Shown here in pieces: positions 1-9,028 of a stretch of DNA of 64,000 nucleotides; the stretch's first letter is position 1; every line of letters starts with the position of its first letter. Source of the DNA: Stieleria sp. JC731 (GTDB taxonomy: Bacteria > Planctomycetota > Planctomycetia > Pirellulales > Pirellulaceae). A program made the position numbers and the translations under genes. A model generated the notes under the pieces. The model searched no databases. It had not been told where the DNA came from and saw only the letters and a program-made list of their open reading frames with translations. The DNA lies in assembly GCF_020966635.1 (NCBI RefSeq), contig NZ_JAJKFQ010000029.1, positions 434,001 through 498,000 of the forward strand. The letters are read 5' to 3'.

Positions 1-470
1 CCGGGCGAGAATCGAGCACCTGGAATTGAAATCCAACCAACAAGAATACGCAAACAACAACCGACGGGGATCTATTCATTTCAGCACTGTAAAAATTGAG
101 TCAACGATCGGCACTGGAATTGCACCTGCTTTAGCAACGTCAGCCTACCTGGCCGGAAATCGCTTGCCGAACAGACTGAAACGATGGGCGGATCTCGCCG
201 CCGCTACAATCGTTGGTGTTCTAAAGCGAAACCGCTAGGGCGGCAAATAGATAAATAGGTGCTAGTTTTTCTAGCTGGTGTCAGTCTACCGTGCAGGTGA
301 TGGCGCCTGGGGCAAGGATCTGCTGGATTGGAAAGTCCGTCTTGAACGAACCTTCCGCCAACAGAAAACATTCTGTGACCATTCGCAGAAACCGATCGGC
401 GGTGCGTTCGCCCCAATTGCAGCCGCTTGCCGTTGACACACAATCCCATGCCCACATAGGAGAATTTTCG
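1..470. other. Region without a convincing gene
   Basis: I see no supported gene here. A 70-codon frame at 26-238 could only start at TTG and has no recognisable protein features. The stretch just before 471 is the leader of the next gene and contains its AGGAG ribosome-binding site at 458-462. The first bases could be the tail of a feature outside the window. Confidence 0.5.
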
Positions 471-830
471 ATGAAACGCTTTTTGATTGCCTTGGCCTTG
501 CTTGCGACTTTCGCGATCACTTCGGAAGTCAAAGCTCAGTACGTGACCCTACGAGCTCCCGTCGTTTCTGCACCGGTCGTCACACCGGTCCGCACCTACG
601 CCGCTTATAGCTACCCAAGTTATGGCTATACCTACTCGGCTTACCCCAGCTATTCGGTTAGCCCAGTCGTTGTTGGTAGCGCTTACGCCACACCGGTCGT
701 ATCCGCCCCCGTGGTAACGACGCCCGTCGTGCGGCGCCCAGGCTACCAGTTCTACTCGCCGTACGGCGGGTATGAGTACCGCACCCCCGGCCGCCCCGTT
801 GCCAACACGATTCGTGCACTCGTGCGGTAA
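471..830 (+). CDS. Small secreted Tyr/Pro/Val-rich protein
   Basis: A 119-residue protein of unknown function. The ATG at 471 is chosen because AGGAG (458-462) lies at the right distance and because translation from it gives a clean signal peptide (MKRFLIALALLATFAIT...) ending in VKA-Q around residue 22. The mature part is low complexity: SAPVV/TPVV repeats alternate with Tyr-Pro and Tyr-Gly blocks, with an Arg-rich end. Such composition suggests an envelope or surface protein, but this is inference. It has no domain I recognise. A strong terminator follows 143 bases downstream, so it looks monocistronic. Two other small secreted low-complexity genes occur at 24185 and 24988. Confidence 0.75.
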   Translation: MKRFLIALALLATFAITSEVKAQYVTLRAPVVSAPVVTPVRTYAAYSYPSYGYTYSAYPSYSVSPVVVGSAYATPVVSAPVVTTPVVRRPGYQFYSPYGGYEYRTPGRPVANTIRALVR

Positions 831-973
831 CCATAGGTACCGGTTCGGTGTTTTTTGGCACCTGTGCGGCGGCGTTCGATGATTGCAACGAATTGCACCG
901 ACCCAAAACCAGCGCTCGACACGCGCCAGCCAACGCGGCGATGATGTCGAACCGTAACGCAGCTCAATCGCCC

Positions 974-1012
974 AACAGCTGGCCTCGCAAACGAGGCCAG
1001 CTGTTTTCGTTT
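974..1012 (+). terminator. Rho-independent terminator
   Basis: A perfect 14-bp inverted repeat (974-987 with 992-1005) with loop CAAA is followed by a T-rich run (TTTTCGTTT). It probably ends the transcript of the small secreted protein at 471-830. The rest of the gap up to 1194 holds only a short direct repeat (CGATAGAGCC, twice near 1087-1120) and nothing else I can name. Confidence 0.85.
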
Positions 1013-1194
1013 AATGCTCTCTCGTGAATGGCCCTCTACGTCTACTTCGCCTAAAGATGTATTCCCGCTAGGCTAACAGCCATCTTCGATAGAGCCGCGG
1101 GCACCGTCGATAGAGCCACAGGTGCGCCAGCACGGTTCGGTGTCTCGATTCTGTCGAAGCGACAAATCGGCATTTACACGAGCAGGCGGTCCGC

Positions 1195-2565
1195 ATGTCA
1201 CGCACACTATTTCGCAACGCATCTATCGTTTTCCCCGATTCAGTTCGCCAAGGAGCCTTGCTTATTCAAGACGGCAAGATTCTGGACATCGATGCAAGCG
1301 ACAAAGCTTCCGCGGACCACGTTGTCGATTGCGATGGCCTACACCTGATGCCCGGCGTCATCGATGACCAAGTCCACTTCCGTGACCCTGGATTAACTCA
1401 CAAAGAAGATTTATCGACAGCCAGCCATGCCTGCGCTGCTGGCGGCGTGACTTCGTTTCTAGAAATGCCCAACACCAAGCCACCAGCAGTGACTGCCGAA
1501 GGTGTTCGCGCGAAGGAACGCATCGCTGCAGAAAAATCGCTCGTCAACTATGGGTTCTATATCGGTGCCACTCCCGACAACGTCGACGAGCTTAATGCGG
1601 TAAAAGACGTCCCTGGAATCAAGATCTTCATTGGCAGCAGCACCGGCAACCTGCTCGTTGATGAACAAGCAGCACTGGAACGTATTTTCGCAGAAACAAC
1701 TCTGCCAATCTGCGCTCACTGCGAAGACGAAACGACCGTCCGAGCGAACGCAGAACGACTCTCAGGCACCAGTGACATCGCTGACCATTCTCGAATCCGA
1801 GACGAGAACGCCGCGATCATCGCAACGAAGCGTGCCACGGAACTGGCTCGCCGCCACAAACATCGCTTTCACGTGCTGCATGTATCCACGGCAGCCGAGA
1901 TCCCATTGGTCGCCGACGGTAGCCCCTACGTGACCAGTGAAATCTGCCTGCACCATATCTTCTTCAACGTTGATGACTATCCACGGCTTGGGTCTCGTAT
2001 TCAGATGAACCCATCGATCAAAACCGTGAACGACAATGAAGGGCTGTACCAAGCACTGCTTGACGGAAAAATCCAAGTTATCGCGACCGACCACGCACCA
2101 CATACGTTGGACGAAAAAGCTCAGCCGTACCCGAAAAGCCCGTCCGGATTACCAGCGGTTGAGAACTCACTGGCGCTGATGCTTAACGAAGCCAACAAGG
2201 GCCGGTGCACCATCAACCAAATCGCATCATGGATGTCTGACGCGCCAGCGCGCGTCTGGGGCATGATCGGCAAAGGCCGTATTGCCGAGGGCTATGACGC
2301 TGATATCGTTCTGGTCGACATGGACAGGTCGAGAACGATCAAGGATGCGGAGCAACACACAAAATCGAAGTGGAGCCCGTGGGACGGCGTTTCACTTCAG
2401 GGACTGCCTGTCGCAACATACGTCGGTGGTCACTGCGTTTACGACTGTCGACAAGGCGATGACGCCCAGCATTTCGACGAGGGGTTCCGCGGAAGCAAAC
2501 TTCGCTTCGATCACTCACGCGGTGGTTACTGGGCGACCGAAAACGGCATCGGAATTGCGGACTGA
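1195..2565 (+). CDS. pyrC: Dihydroorotase-like amidohydrolase
   Basis: A 456-residue amidohydrolase-superfamily protein of the dihydroorotase class I type, expected to interconvert carbamoyl-aspartate and dihydroorotate in pyrimidine synthesis. Visible metal-site elements are H61 and R63 in [10 protein letters not shown], the candidate carboxylated lysine K143 in [10 protein letters not shown]175 in ICAHCEDE, H229 in HVLHVST, and D299 in ATDHAPHT. The first histidine of the usual HxH pair is glutamine (Q59). I recall the same DDQVHFREPG form from a Bacteroidetes dihydroorotase subfamily, so it need not mean loss of activity. The start is the ATG at 1195. There are no other pyr genes beside it, and it is convergent with the thioredoxin gene. 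A hydantoinase or other cyclic-amide hydrolase is the main alternative. Confidence 0.8.
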   Translation: MSRTLFRNASIVFPDSVRQGALLIQDGKILDIDASDKASADHVVDCDGLHLMPGVIDDQVHFRDPGLTHKEDLSTASHACAAGGVTSFLEMPNTKPPAVTAEGVRAKERIAAEKSLVNYGFYIGATPDNVDELNAVKDVPGIKIFIGSSTGNLLVDEQAALERIFAETTLPICAHCEDETTVRANAERLSGTSDIADHSRIRDENAAIIATKRATELARRHKHRFHVLHVSTAAEIPLVADGSPYVTSEICLHHIFFNVDDYPRLGSRIQMNPSIKTVNDNEGLYQALLDGKIQVIATDHAPHTLDEKAQPYPKSPSGLPAVENSLALMLNEANKGRCTINQIASWMSDAPARVWGMIGKGRIAEGYDADIVLVDMDRSRTIKDAEQHTKSKWSPWDGVSLQGLPVATYVGGHCVYDCRQGDDAQHFDEGFRGSKLRFDHSRGGYWATENGIGIAD

Positions 2566-2593
2566 ATTTCGTAGGTCCAGCTTTCTTACCGAA

Positions 2594-3010
2594 CTACTTT
2601 CGCGATGCCTTTTCCAAGGCATCGCGAAGCTCCGCCGCGTCGTGCAACCCGACAAGCTGATTGACCATCTTGCCGTTTTTGAACACGGCAAGTGTCGGCA
2701 GCGCTTCGATTCCGTACTCATAAGCGAGATTGGGATTCAAATCGATGTCGACTTTGGCAAACCCATAGCTACCGCTTAGTGATTCAGCCAATTCGTCAAC
2801 GATCGGCCCTTGCTGCTGACATGGGCCGCACCACGTCGCCCAGAAATCGACAAGGACGACTTTATCGGAATCCAAAACGCTCGACTGAAAGTCTGCTTCG
2901 TCGATTGATTTTACGAGGCTGGGCCCTGCTGGACGCGAGCCACAACCGCCAAATGTGACAACCACACAGAGGGCGAGTAAGAGAAACTTCGCAAATGCTT
3001 GTCGTCTCAT
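2594..3010 (-). CDS. Lipoprotein thioredoxin
   Basis: A 138-residue thioredoxin-fold protein. It starts with a signal sequence (MRRQAFAKFLLLALCVVV) ending in a Gly-Gly-Cys lipobox, so it is probably anchored outside the cytoplasmic membrane. The active site is WCGPC within a classical thioredoxin block (VLVDFWATWCGPC), with the cis-proline region in ALPTLAVF. It would reduce or exchange disulfides of exported proteins. The ATG at 3010 is preferred over the upstream in-frame start at 3052 because it gives the lipoprotein signal directly. It lies just downstream of the tRNA-Ser on the same strand. Confidence 0.88.
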   Translation of the reverse strand: MRRQAFAKFLLLALCVVVTFGGCGSRPAGPSLVKSIDEADFQSSVLDSDKVVLVDFWATWCGPCQQQGPIVDELAESLSGSYGFAKVDIDLNPNLAYEYGIEALPTLAVFKNGKMVNQLVGLHDAAELRDALEKASRK

Positions 3011-3042
3011 CGCAACCGGTTGCCTAAAGAGTTTTTCGAGAG

Positions 3043-3125
3043 CGGATGGCACGGGACTCGAACCCGCAGCCCCTTACGGGGTACTTCAGTTCCAGTGAAG
3101 CTGCTCACCAATTCGCTTACCATCC
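3043..3125 (-). tRNA. tRNA-Ser (anticodon GGA)
   Basis: Read on the minus strand this folds as a class II tRNA. It has a 7-bp acceptor (GGATGGT with GCCATCC, last pair T-G) and a 5-bp anticodon stem CTTCA/TGAAG with loop CTGGAAC, giving anticodon GGA. A long variable arm has stem CCCC/GGGG, and the T arm is GCGGG-TTCGAGT-CCCGT with discriminator G. The long arm and G73 fit serine. Position 8 reads A instead of the near-universal T, and the D stem is short. CCA is not encoded. Confidence 0.83.
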
Positions 3126-3324
3126 GGATCGTCCGCAGATTGTATCGTCATGCAGACATCAATGACTAGGCGTCGGTTCGTTTTGAAGGACGCCATTTCT
3201 GAACTTATCACATCAAGATCGTTTAATCGAAACCACCCATTCGAACTGACCAGCTGCCCGGTCAGTTGATTCAAACGAATTTCGATCCTGCGATCAACCT
3301 TGCATCGACAAAGCGAATCGATGT

Positions 3325-4608
3325 TTACAAGCTCGTCTTGGCACCACTGATCAGCTTGATGAATTCATCGTTGCTGGTGAAACGCGCCAATTGTTTAGTC
3401 AACTGCTCCATCGCGTCACAAGGGTGCATTGACGAAAGTGTCCGCCGAAGCATCGTCACTGCTTCATAGGTTTCTTCGTCATGCAACAATTCTTCGCGGC
3501 GGGTACCGGACTGGCTAATGTCGACTGCTGGCCAAACGCGACGGTCGGCGAGCCTTCGATCCAGCACCAATTCCATGTTGCCGGTTCCCTTGAACTCCTG
3601 GAAGATCGCTTCGTCCATGCGGCTGTTGGTATCAACCAGAGCGGTACCGACGATTGTCAGCGAGCCGCCTTCCTGGAAAGCACGTGCGGTCGCGAACAAC
3701 TTTTTCGGAATGTCCATCGCCTTGATATCCAGACCACCAGTCATCGTGGCACCACCACGACCGCTGCGTCCAACCCATTTATTGAACGCTCGCGCCAAAC
3801 GGGTGATCGAGTCGAGCATGAGGAAGACATCTTGCCCCATCTCGGCCAAACGCCGTGCTCGATCGACAACGAGCTGGCTGAGGCGAACATGGCTTTCGAC
3901 GTCCATATCCAAGCTACTGGCAACGACCTCGCCACCGACAACGTTGCGGCGCATGTCGGTAACTTCTTCGGGTCGCTCGTCAATCAACAGAACGATAAGT
4001 TTCAAGTCCGGGTGATTGGTCGAGATCCCACTGGCGATGTCCTGCAACATCACAGTCTTGCCACTTCGTGGCGGGGCGACGATCAGTGCTCGCTGGCCTT
4101 TCCCAAGGGGCGCAAGCAAGTCGATCACACGGTTGGTGATCGGCCGCTGGCCGTGCTCGAGCGTCAACCATTCTTCGGGGTTGATCGGGGTCAGTGAGTC
4201 AAAGCTTTTAACATCCGGATACGACTCAGGCGGGATACCATCGACATCAAGGATTTCGCGGACGCGAGGCCCTTGTTGCCGCTTCGCCTGCTGCATCATC
4301 GCGTGGATGTAAACGCCTTGGCGAAGCCCGAAACGATCGATCATCGTACCGGGGACAAACGGATCGCTTCGTTCGCGCGAGTAGTTATTGTCCCGACTGC
4401 GCAAGAACCCATACCCGTTCGGATGAAGCTCCAGAATGCCTTCGCATTCTTCCATCGGCGCATCACTTGGGATATCCGCTGGCTCACGATCCGACTGGCC
4501 GTTTCCACCGCCTCGGCGTCGTCGACGCGAACGAGGTTTGTTATTCCCTCCGCCGGACTGGCCATTGGAGTTCGGGCCGCGACGTGTGGAGCGTTTCTTT
4601 TTCGCCAT
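3325..4608 (-). CDS. rho: Transcription termination factor Rho
   Basis: A 427-residue hexameric RNA-dependent ATPase that ends transcription. The first about 50 residues are a basic, Gly/Asn/Arg-rich extension. The cold-shock-like RNA-binding domain follows (GILELHPNGYGFLR, residues 57-70), then the RecA-type ATPase with P-loop APPRSGKT (178-185), LLIDERPEEV and the Q-loop/R-loop region. The ATG at 4608 is chosen because upstream sequence in the same frame lacks Rho features and because MAKKKRSTRRG is a typical start. Length is close to the usual 419 residues. The long frames on the opposite strand are mirror images of this gene. Confidence 0.95.
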   Translation of the reverse strand: MAKKKRSTRRGPNSNGQSGGGNNKPRSRRRRRGGGNGQSDREPADIPSDAPMEECEGILELHPNGYGFLRSRDNNYSRERSDPFVPGTMIDRFGLRQGVYIHAMMQQAKRQQGPRVREILDVDGIPPESYPDVKSFDSLTPINPEEWLTLEHGQRPITNRVIDLLAPLGKGQRALIVAPPRSGKTVMLQDIASGISTNHPDLKLIVLLIDERPEEVTDMRRNVVGGEVVASSLDMDVESHVRLSQLVVDRARRLAEMGQDVFLMLDSITRLARAFNKWVGRSGRGGATMTGGLDIKAMDIPKKLFATARAFQEGGSLTIVGTALVDTNSRMDEAIFQEFKGTGNMELVLDRRLADRRVWPAVDISQSGTRREELLHDEETYEAVTMLRRTLSSMHPCDAMEQLTKQLARFTSNDEFIKLISGAKTSL

Positions 4609-5785
4609 GTTTCGTCCAGAAAGCGTCAACGTGGGTTGGGCAAGGCCAAGTCGTCGCGACAAAGTTCGCAACGACAGGTCAACGCTGAAATAAAGAATCC
4701 GCAGATGGAAACGTGAAAAGACCCAATCGGGAAGCTGCGGACATCGTTCCGCGACGGGTCGGTACCAAAAAGTTTGTCTGAACCGGCAGCCAACGGGTGC
4801 CGGCGAACTTGGAAATTAATCCTGTTGTAACGTTGCCGAAACGCTGTCATCCGTTGCGGACTGAATCAACAACATTCTCGATCAAGACGGTGCATTTGCA
4901 CACGCGATCGGCACTGCTGCATTGAGTCAGGCATCATCGTTGGCCGAAAGGCACTTGGGTACGACGATCGGAATGACCGAGTGAATCAAACGAGGTTCTC
5001 GCAAGACCGAACGAGTCATCGGCATGCGGAGCAAAACGCCAATTCAGGCTGTTTCACTGAACCCGCGAGCAAAGTTGCCAGTTCCTATGGCTAGGTGGTT
5101 TGTCTTCTACCTTGGATCTCAGTGGTTTTTAAAGACTTGGCCTTCTAAAACCCTGATCACCATCTCCTTCCTTTTTCCGTGCACCGCAACCGCTGTGACG
5201 CAAGGCTTGCGATCAAGTTGAGATTGAAATCAACTGAGCCCAAAAATTCCTTCGCGAACGATTTCTTCAAACAAACTTTTTGACGGCAGCTGAATCAGCC
5301 ACTATCGAGAACTCGTCAAGCGAACAGTTTCGGAATTTGCTATCTGGACATCAGAACCTCACCGCAGATAAAAATCAATCCCAATGGGAAACCTGCGGGA
5401 GAGTCTTGCTGGGTGTCAACCCAGTCAACCTACAAATCCAATCTCAGAATACGTCGAGGAGCGACGGAGTGAATTGTGTTTGGTACCGGCTTACACACAG
5501 TCGACCGTACCAACAAAGCTACGCCGAAATATACCCGCCAGTAATGGGATGTCAAGACGTTCCAGGGAAGACCAACCCAACCGAGGGGCCTGAGGGAGGT
5601 TTCCAAACTAGCCTGAAAAGCAATGTTTGGCCCATATCCGCCTTCGCACTGGCGTCAAACTTCGCCCATTCTGTATTTTCCGATTAAGCGTCACCTTGCG
5701 ACCAGCCGATCTCTTGGACAACGCGTCGCTAGGAATCGGCGGCTGGTCTCTATAATCTACCCAAGGACGGACACAGGAACGCAGG
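4609..5785. other. 1.2-kb region without a convincing gene
   Basis: No frame here has a start signal, signal peptide or domain I can support. The longest (5280-5687 on the plus strand, 5024-5221) have scattered, non-protein-like composition. It sits between divergent rho and the thioredoxin-fold gene at 5786, so both promoters should lie here. I found no clear RNA gene by eye, though a structured RNA cannot be excluded. Confidence 0.5.
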
Positions 5786-7108
5786 ATGCGATACGCCGCG
5801 CTATCAATTGTTTTGCTCGCAACAACGTTCGTTTGCTCGAGCCCCTGCCACGCTCAAATCGCTTGGGAAGGCAAACTTCGCGACGCTCACGACAAAGCCC
5901 AGCAGCAGAACAAGCTGATGCTGCTGCACTTTTACACCGACAATTGCATCTTCTGCGATCGTCTGGAAGCTGGAGCGTTCCAAGACCCAACGGTCTCGTC
6001 CGCAATCAACAAGAACTTTGTGCCCGTCAAAGTCCACGGCGGCAAAAACCCCAAGCTCGCCAAACTGTTCCAAGTCACCAAGTACCCGACTGACGTCATC
6101 GTCACCACGGAAGGCAAAGCACTTTCGCACGCTGTTAGCCCACAACAGCCTGCCCGCTACGTCGCGATGCTGGCCTCGACCTACGCTGGCTTTAATCAAA
6201 GCGGAACCATGATCGCTGCCAATGCGGCAACGCAAGCACCGGCGCAACCTGCCGCCGCACAAGTCGCCGCCGTTCCACCAGCAGCAACCAAACCAGCCGT
6301 CGCAACGAATCCCCCTGCGGCACAAACGGTTGCTGCCAAGCAAGCTCCCACATCGGCGTCTCCGGCAGCGACCGCTCCCGCGACCGAAGCCCTCGTGACC
6401 AAAGAGCCTGCGATCGCAACAAACCAACCTGCAGCTGAAAACAGCCTTTCGCTTCCAACAGGCGATCTGCCCGTTCAAGTCCCGGCTTCTAAAAAGTCGG
6501 CCATGGATATCCCTGCCATTGCTGCCAACGCACCGGCCAAGCCCGCCGCGACGACGCAGAACAATCAGTTCATGCTGCCAAGCGGAGACCTGCCGCTACC
6601 AACCGAGAACAAGTTGGCTCATTCAGACGTTACCGCCACAACGAACGCTGTTGCTAAGTCCGGTACGCATGCGTCAATGGCCGCTGCCCGCCTGGACACC
6701 AAGCCGACCACCATCGAAACCGAAAAGCCAGAACTGGCTATCCAAGGGTACTGCCCCGTTTCGGTTGTCAAAGATGGGCAATGGCTCGAAGGCAAGCCGG
6801 AGTTCGGCGTGATCCACCTCGGCAAGCTTTACCTGTTTGCCAACAAGCCTGCGATGCAAGCCTTCATGGTTGACCCAATGCCTTACACACCGATGTTGAA
6901 TGAGATCGATGTCGTGCGATTCTTCGAAGAAAAGAAGATCGTCAAAGGCAATCGCGAATGGGGCGTGATCGACCCGATCCACAATCGCATGTTCTTCTTC
7001 GCTGACGAAGCCGCCATGCTGCACTTTGAAGCTTCCTTTGAACGATACGTCGACGCGGCGATTGAAGTCATGGACCAAGCAATCAAAGAATCCAACCCTG
7101 GTGTCTAA
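5786..7108 (+). CDS. Secreted thioredoxin-fold protein with Ala/Pro linker and YHS-like tail
   Basis: A 440-residue protein with a signal peptide (MRYAALSIVLLATTFVCSS, cleavage after CHA). Residues about 25-135 are a thioredoxin-like domain of the thioredoxin_7 type with active-site CIFC (C54-C57) and the cis-Pro segment KYPTDVIV. A long Ala/Pro/Thr-rich linker follows. It contains two copies of LP(T/S)GDLP, near 223 and 271. The last about 120 residues begin GYCPVSVVKDG and contain EFGVIHLGKLYLFAN, which resemble YHS-type metal-binding domains. Exported disulfide or metal handling is an inference. The gene ends directly before a tandem repeat array and is convergent with the membrane-protein gene at 7518. 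Confidence 0.78.
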   Translation: MRYAALSIVLLATTFVCSSPCHAQIAWEGKLRDAHDKAQQQNKLMLLHFYTDNCIFCDRLEAGAFQDPTVSSAINKNFVPVKVHGGKNPKLAKLFQVTKYPTDVIVTTEGKALSHAVSPQQPARYVAMLASTYAGFNQSGTMIAANAATQAPAQPAAAQVAAVPPAATKPAVATNPPAAQTVAAKQAPTSASPAATAPATEALVTKEPAIATNQPAAENSLSLPTGDLPVQVPASKKSAMDIPAIAANAPAKPAATTQNNQFMLPSGDLPLPTENKLAHSDVTATTNAVAKSGTHASMAAARLDTKPTTIETEKPELAIQGYCPVSVVKDGQWLEGKPEFGVIHLGKLYLFANKPAMQAFMVDPMPYTPMLNEIDVVRFFEEKKIVKGNREWGVIDPIHNRMFFFADEAAMLHFEASFERYVDAAIEVMDQAIKESNPGV

Positions 7109-7120
7109 TTGCAAACCGAA

Positions 7121-7455
7121 AGTACCCAACACGCTCCGGCGTGCTGACAGACTGAGCCTCAGCAGCATGCCGACCGGCGCCACAGGGACTGTGACGGGTA
7201 CTATCTCACACAGCGCTGCCATAGTACCCAGCACGCTCCGCCGTGCTGACGGCCTGAATCTCAGCAGTATGCCGACCGGCGTCACAGAGACTGTGACGGG
7301 TACTATCTCACACAGCGCTGCCATAGTACCCAGCACGCTCCGCCGTGCTGACGGCCTGAATCTCAGCAGTATGCCGACCGGCGTCACAGAGACTGTGACG
7401 GGTACTATCTCACACAGCGCTGCCCAAAGTACCCAGCACGCTCCGCCGTGCTGAC
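7121..7455. repeat. Tandem array of a palindromic (BIME-like) repeat
   Basis: Three 102-103-bp units start at 7121, 7223 and 7325, and a fourth partial copy lies at 7428-7455. Each unit holds palindrome A (CAGCACG, loop CTCCGC, CGTGCTG) and a second palindrome based on CACAGRGACTGTG, followed by GGTACTATC. Units two and three are almost identical and the first is more diverged. The array lies between two convergent genes. A related, inverted copy lies at 38131-38258, so this is a dispersed family and not only a local duplication. Confidence 0.88.
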
Positions 7456-7517
7456 AAGCCACCACTTCTTGATCGACACTTCGATATCACCATCGCGTCG
7501 CCAAGAGACCGATCAGA

Positions 7518-7802
7518 TCACCTACTCGACCCAAGCGTCCCGGCTGACGAATCGCTTGGCTCTTGTGATGGCTGTGCATACGTGGGACGAATACCGCTAG
7601 CGATCGCAACACCTGCGATCAACGAGACGATCGCGATCGAGACCCAAACAACTCGCGCCGTCGTCATCCCGTACCGATCAACAATCCGAGCGATGGTTCG
7701 CAACCGATAGGGCTCCTGCCATGGCCCGACCGCGATCGCGAAAGCCGATGCAGACCCGAGCATCGCAAGGCAAGAGACAAAAAGATCGTTGTAGTTGATC
7801 AT
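7518..7802 (-). CDS. Small predicted membrane protein
   Basis: A 94-residue protein with two hydrophobic segments, roughly residues 8-26 (LFVSCLAMLGSASAFAIAV) and 50-69 (VVWVSIAIVSLIAGVAIASG), separated by a charged loop with several Arg. The tail is polar. The ATG at 7802 is preferred over the adjacent GTG at 7805. It follows the HEAT/TPR gene on the same strand after 58 bases, so the two may be co-transcribed. I do not recognise the family. Confidence 0.6.
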   Translation of the reverse strand: MINYNDLFVSCLAMLGSASAFAIAVGPWQEPYRLRTIARIVDRYGMTTARVVWVSIAIVSLIAGVAIASGIRPTYAQPSQEPSDSSAGTLGSSR

Positions 7803-7860
7803 CACTACTGAGGATGCTTCTTCAAAGCATCAGCGAACCAGTCAACAAAATGGCAAGACT

Positions 7861-8556
7861 CTAGACGTCACTCCGTCGCATATGGCGACGCAATGACCGC
7901 AACTGAACTCGGGCACTTTCACAGTCAGGAGAGATGTCCAAGCAACGCTCTAAAGATCGCGCGGCGACATGATAATGCCCCGCAACCATCTGGCATCGGG
8001 CGAGAGCCTGCCAAGCGCCATAGTGATAACGGCTTCTCCACAAGCAAGAAATGTACGACTGAGCTGCCTTGGCGTGATCGTCCAAACCTTGCCAACAGCA
8101 TGCCAACTGAAAGTGCGCCTCGGCATACATCGGTGCCTGACCGGCAAGAATCATTGCCGGCGCCAAGGCCGCGGCATATTCACCACCATCGGTCAAATGC
8201 ATGACCTTCAAAAGCTGCTGATGATGCGTCGGTGAAGCGTCTCGCAACAGCAGTCCACGGAACGAATCATCCGCGACCAATCGCACACCACGGTCCTGGT
8301 CACACAAGGCGCGGCCGAGCGGTTCGATCGATCGTGTATTACCAAGCATGCCCAACGCCATCGCGGCGGCTCGCCGCAATTCGACATCACCCTGGGCGAG
8401 CAATCGCGCAAGCGTCGCGGGTGAATAATGTTCGTTGACTTCGGCGGCGTACTGTGGGGCGTCAGACGTGTTCAGGAGGCGCCGATAGGCGGTGGCCAAG
8501 CGGGGCGTTCGCACAAGAGGTGAAGTCACAATGGCTTCCGTCGAGTTAAGGAGCAA
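7861..8556 (-). CDS. HEAT/TPR-type repeat protein
   Basis: A protein of about 231 residues without a signal peptide. The first half has a HEAT-like repeat (ELRRAAAMALGMLGN, then a similar helix pair around residues 80-105). The second half has TPR-like helices (YAEAHFQLACCWQGL, YGAWQALARCQMVAG, YHVAARSLERCLDISP). Such proteins act as scaffolds, but no partner is evident beyond the small membrane protein downstream. The frame opens with TTG at 8556. A GTG at 8529 is a credible alternative because GGAAG lies five bases before it. Confidence 0.72.
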   Translation of the reverse strand: MLLNSTEAIVTSPLVRTPRLATAYRRLLNTSDAPQYAAEVNEHYSPATLARLLAQGDVELRRAAAMALGMLGNTRSIEPLGRALCDQDRGVRLVADDSFRGLLLRDASPTHHQQLLKVMHLTDGGEYAAALAPAMILAGQAPMYAEAHFQLACCWQGLDDHAKAAQSYISCLWRSRYHYGAWQALARCQMVAGHYHVAARSLERCLDISPDCESARVQLRSLRRHMRRSDV

Positions 8557-9028
8557 TCCAGGTGCAAGTCGCGTGTTATACTAGGCGTGCGGGTGCGGCG
8601 GGCAACCGAACGCTCGAAGATTTTCTTCATCTTCGTTGGAGCTACTCTCCGGCAACGTTTTGCATCATGCAGTGCTTGCTAGGTCGTTTCGTGAGGTGGC
8701 GTTTTAAGCGGGACAGTCATTGAACCCGAGCTGAAAACGTAATCCAGTTGTCGCTCGCCACGATGATCGTCCGAAAGACTGCGGTCAGCGCCGCTCGCTC
8801 TACCGGAACGCACGTCGAAACCATTTCAAATCATCAGTCTTCAGACAAAACCTAGTTGATGGGTCCGAGTCTAGTTGCAACAACGCCCATCCACAACACA
8901 CCCAAACGCATTGGATGCTGTTCTGTTTGTTGGTTGCCGGACATCGGGACAATTCCGAGTTTGCTGGTTCTTAGCCAACACCCCGGTGCTCCCCACCCAT
9001 TAGAGATGCCTCGATTTCGCCGCTACAA
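8557..9028. other. Divergent intergenic region
   Basis: About 470 bases between the HEAT/TPR gene (minus) and the STN-like gene (plus). No coding frame or strong hairpin is supported. It should hold the two divergent promoters, but none stands out. Confidence 0.5.

Noticed and set aside
26-238. 70-codon frame at the left edge
   Set aside because: It begins at TTG without a ribosome-binding site and shows no domain or signal.
3481-4197. 238-codon plus-strand frame
   Set aside because: It is antisense to the conserved rho gene and has no protein features.
5280-5687. 135-codon plus-strand frame in the rho gap
   Set aside because: No ribosome-binding site and no recognisable sequence pattern.
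7121-7455. CRISPR array
   Set aside because: The units are 102-103 bp tandem copies without variable spacers, and no cas gene is seen.
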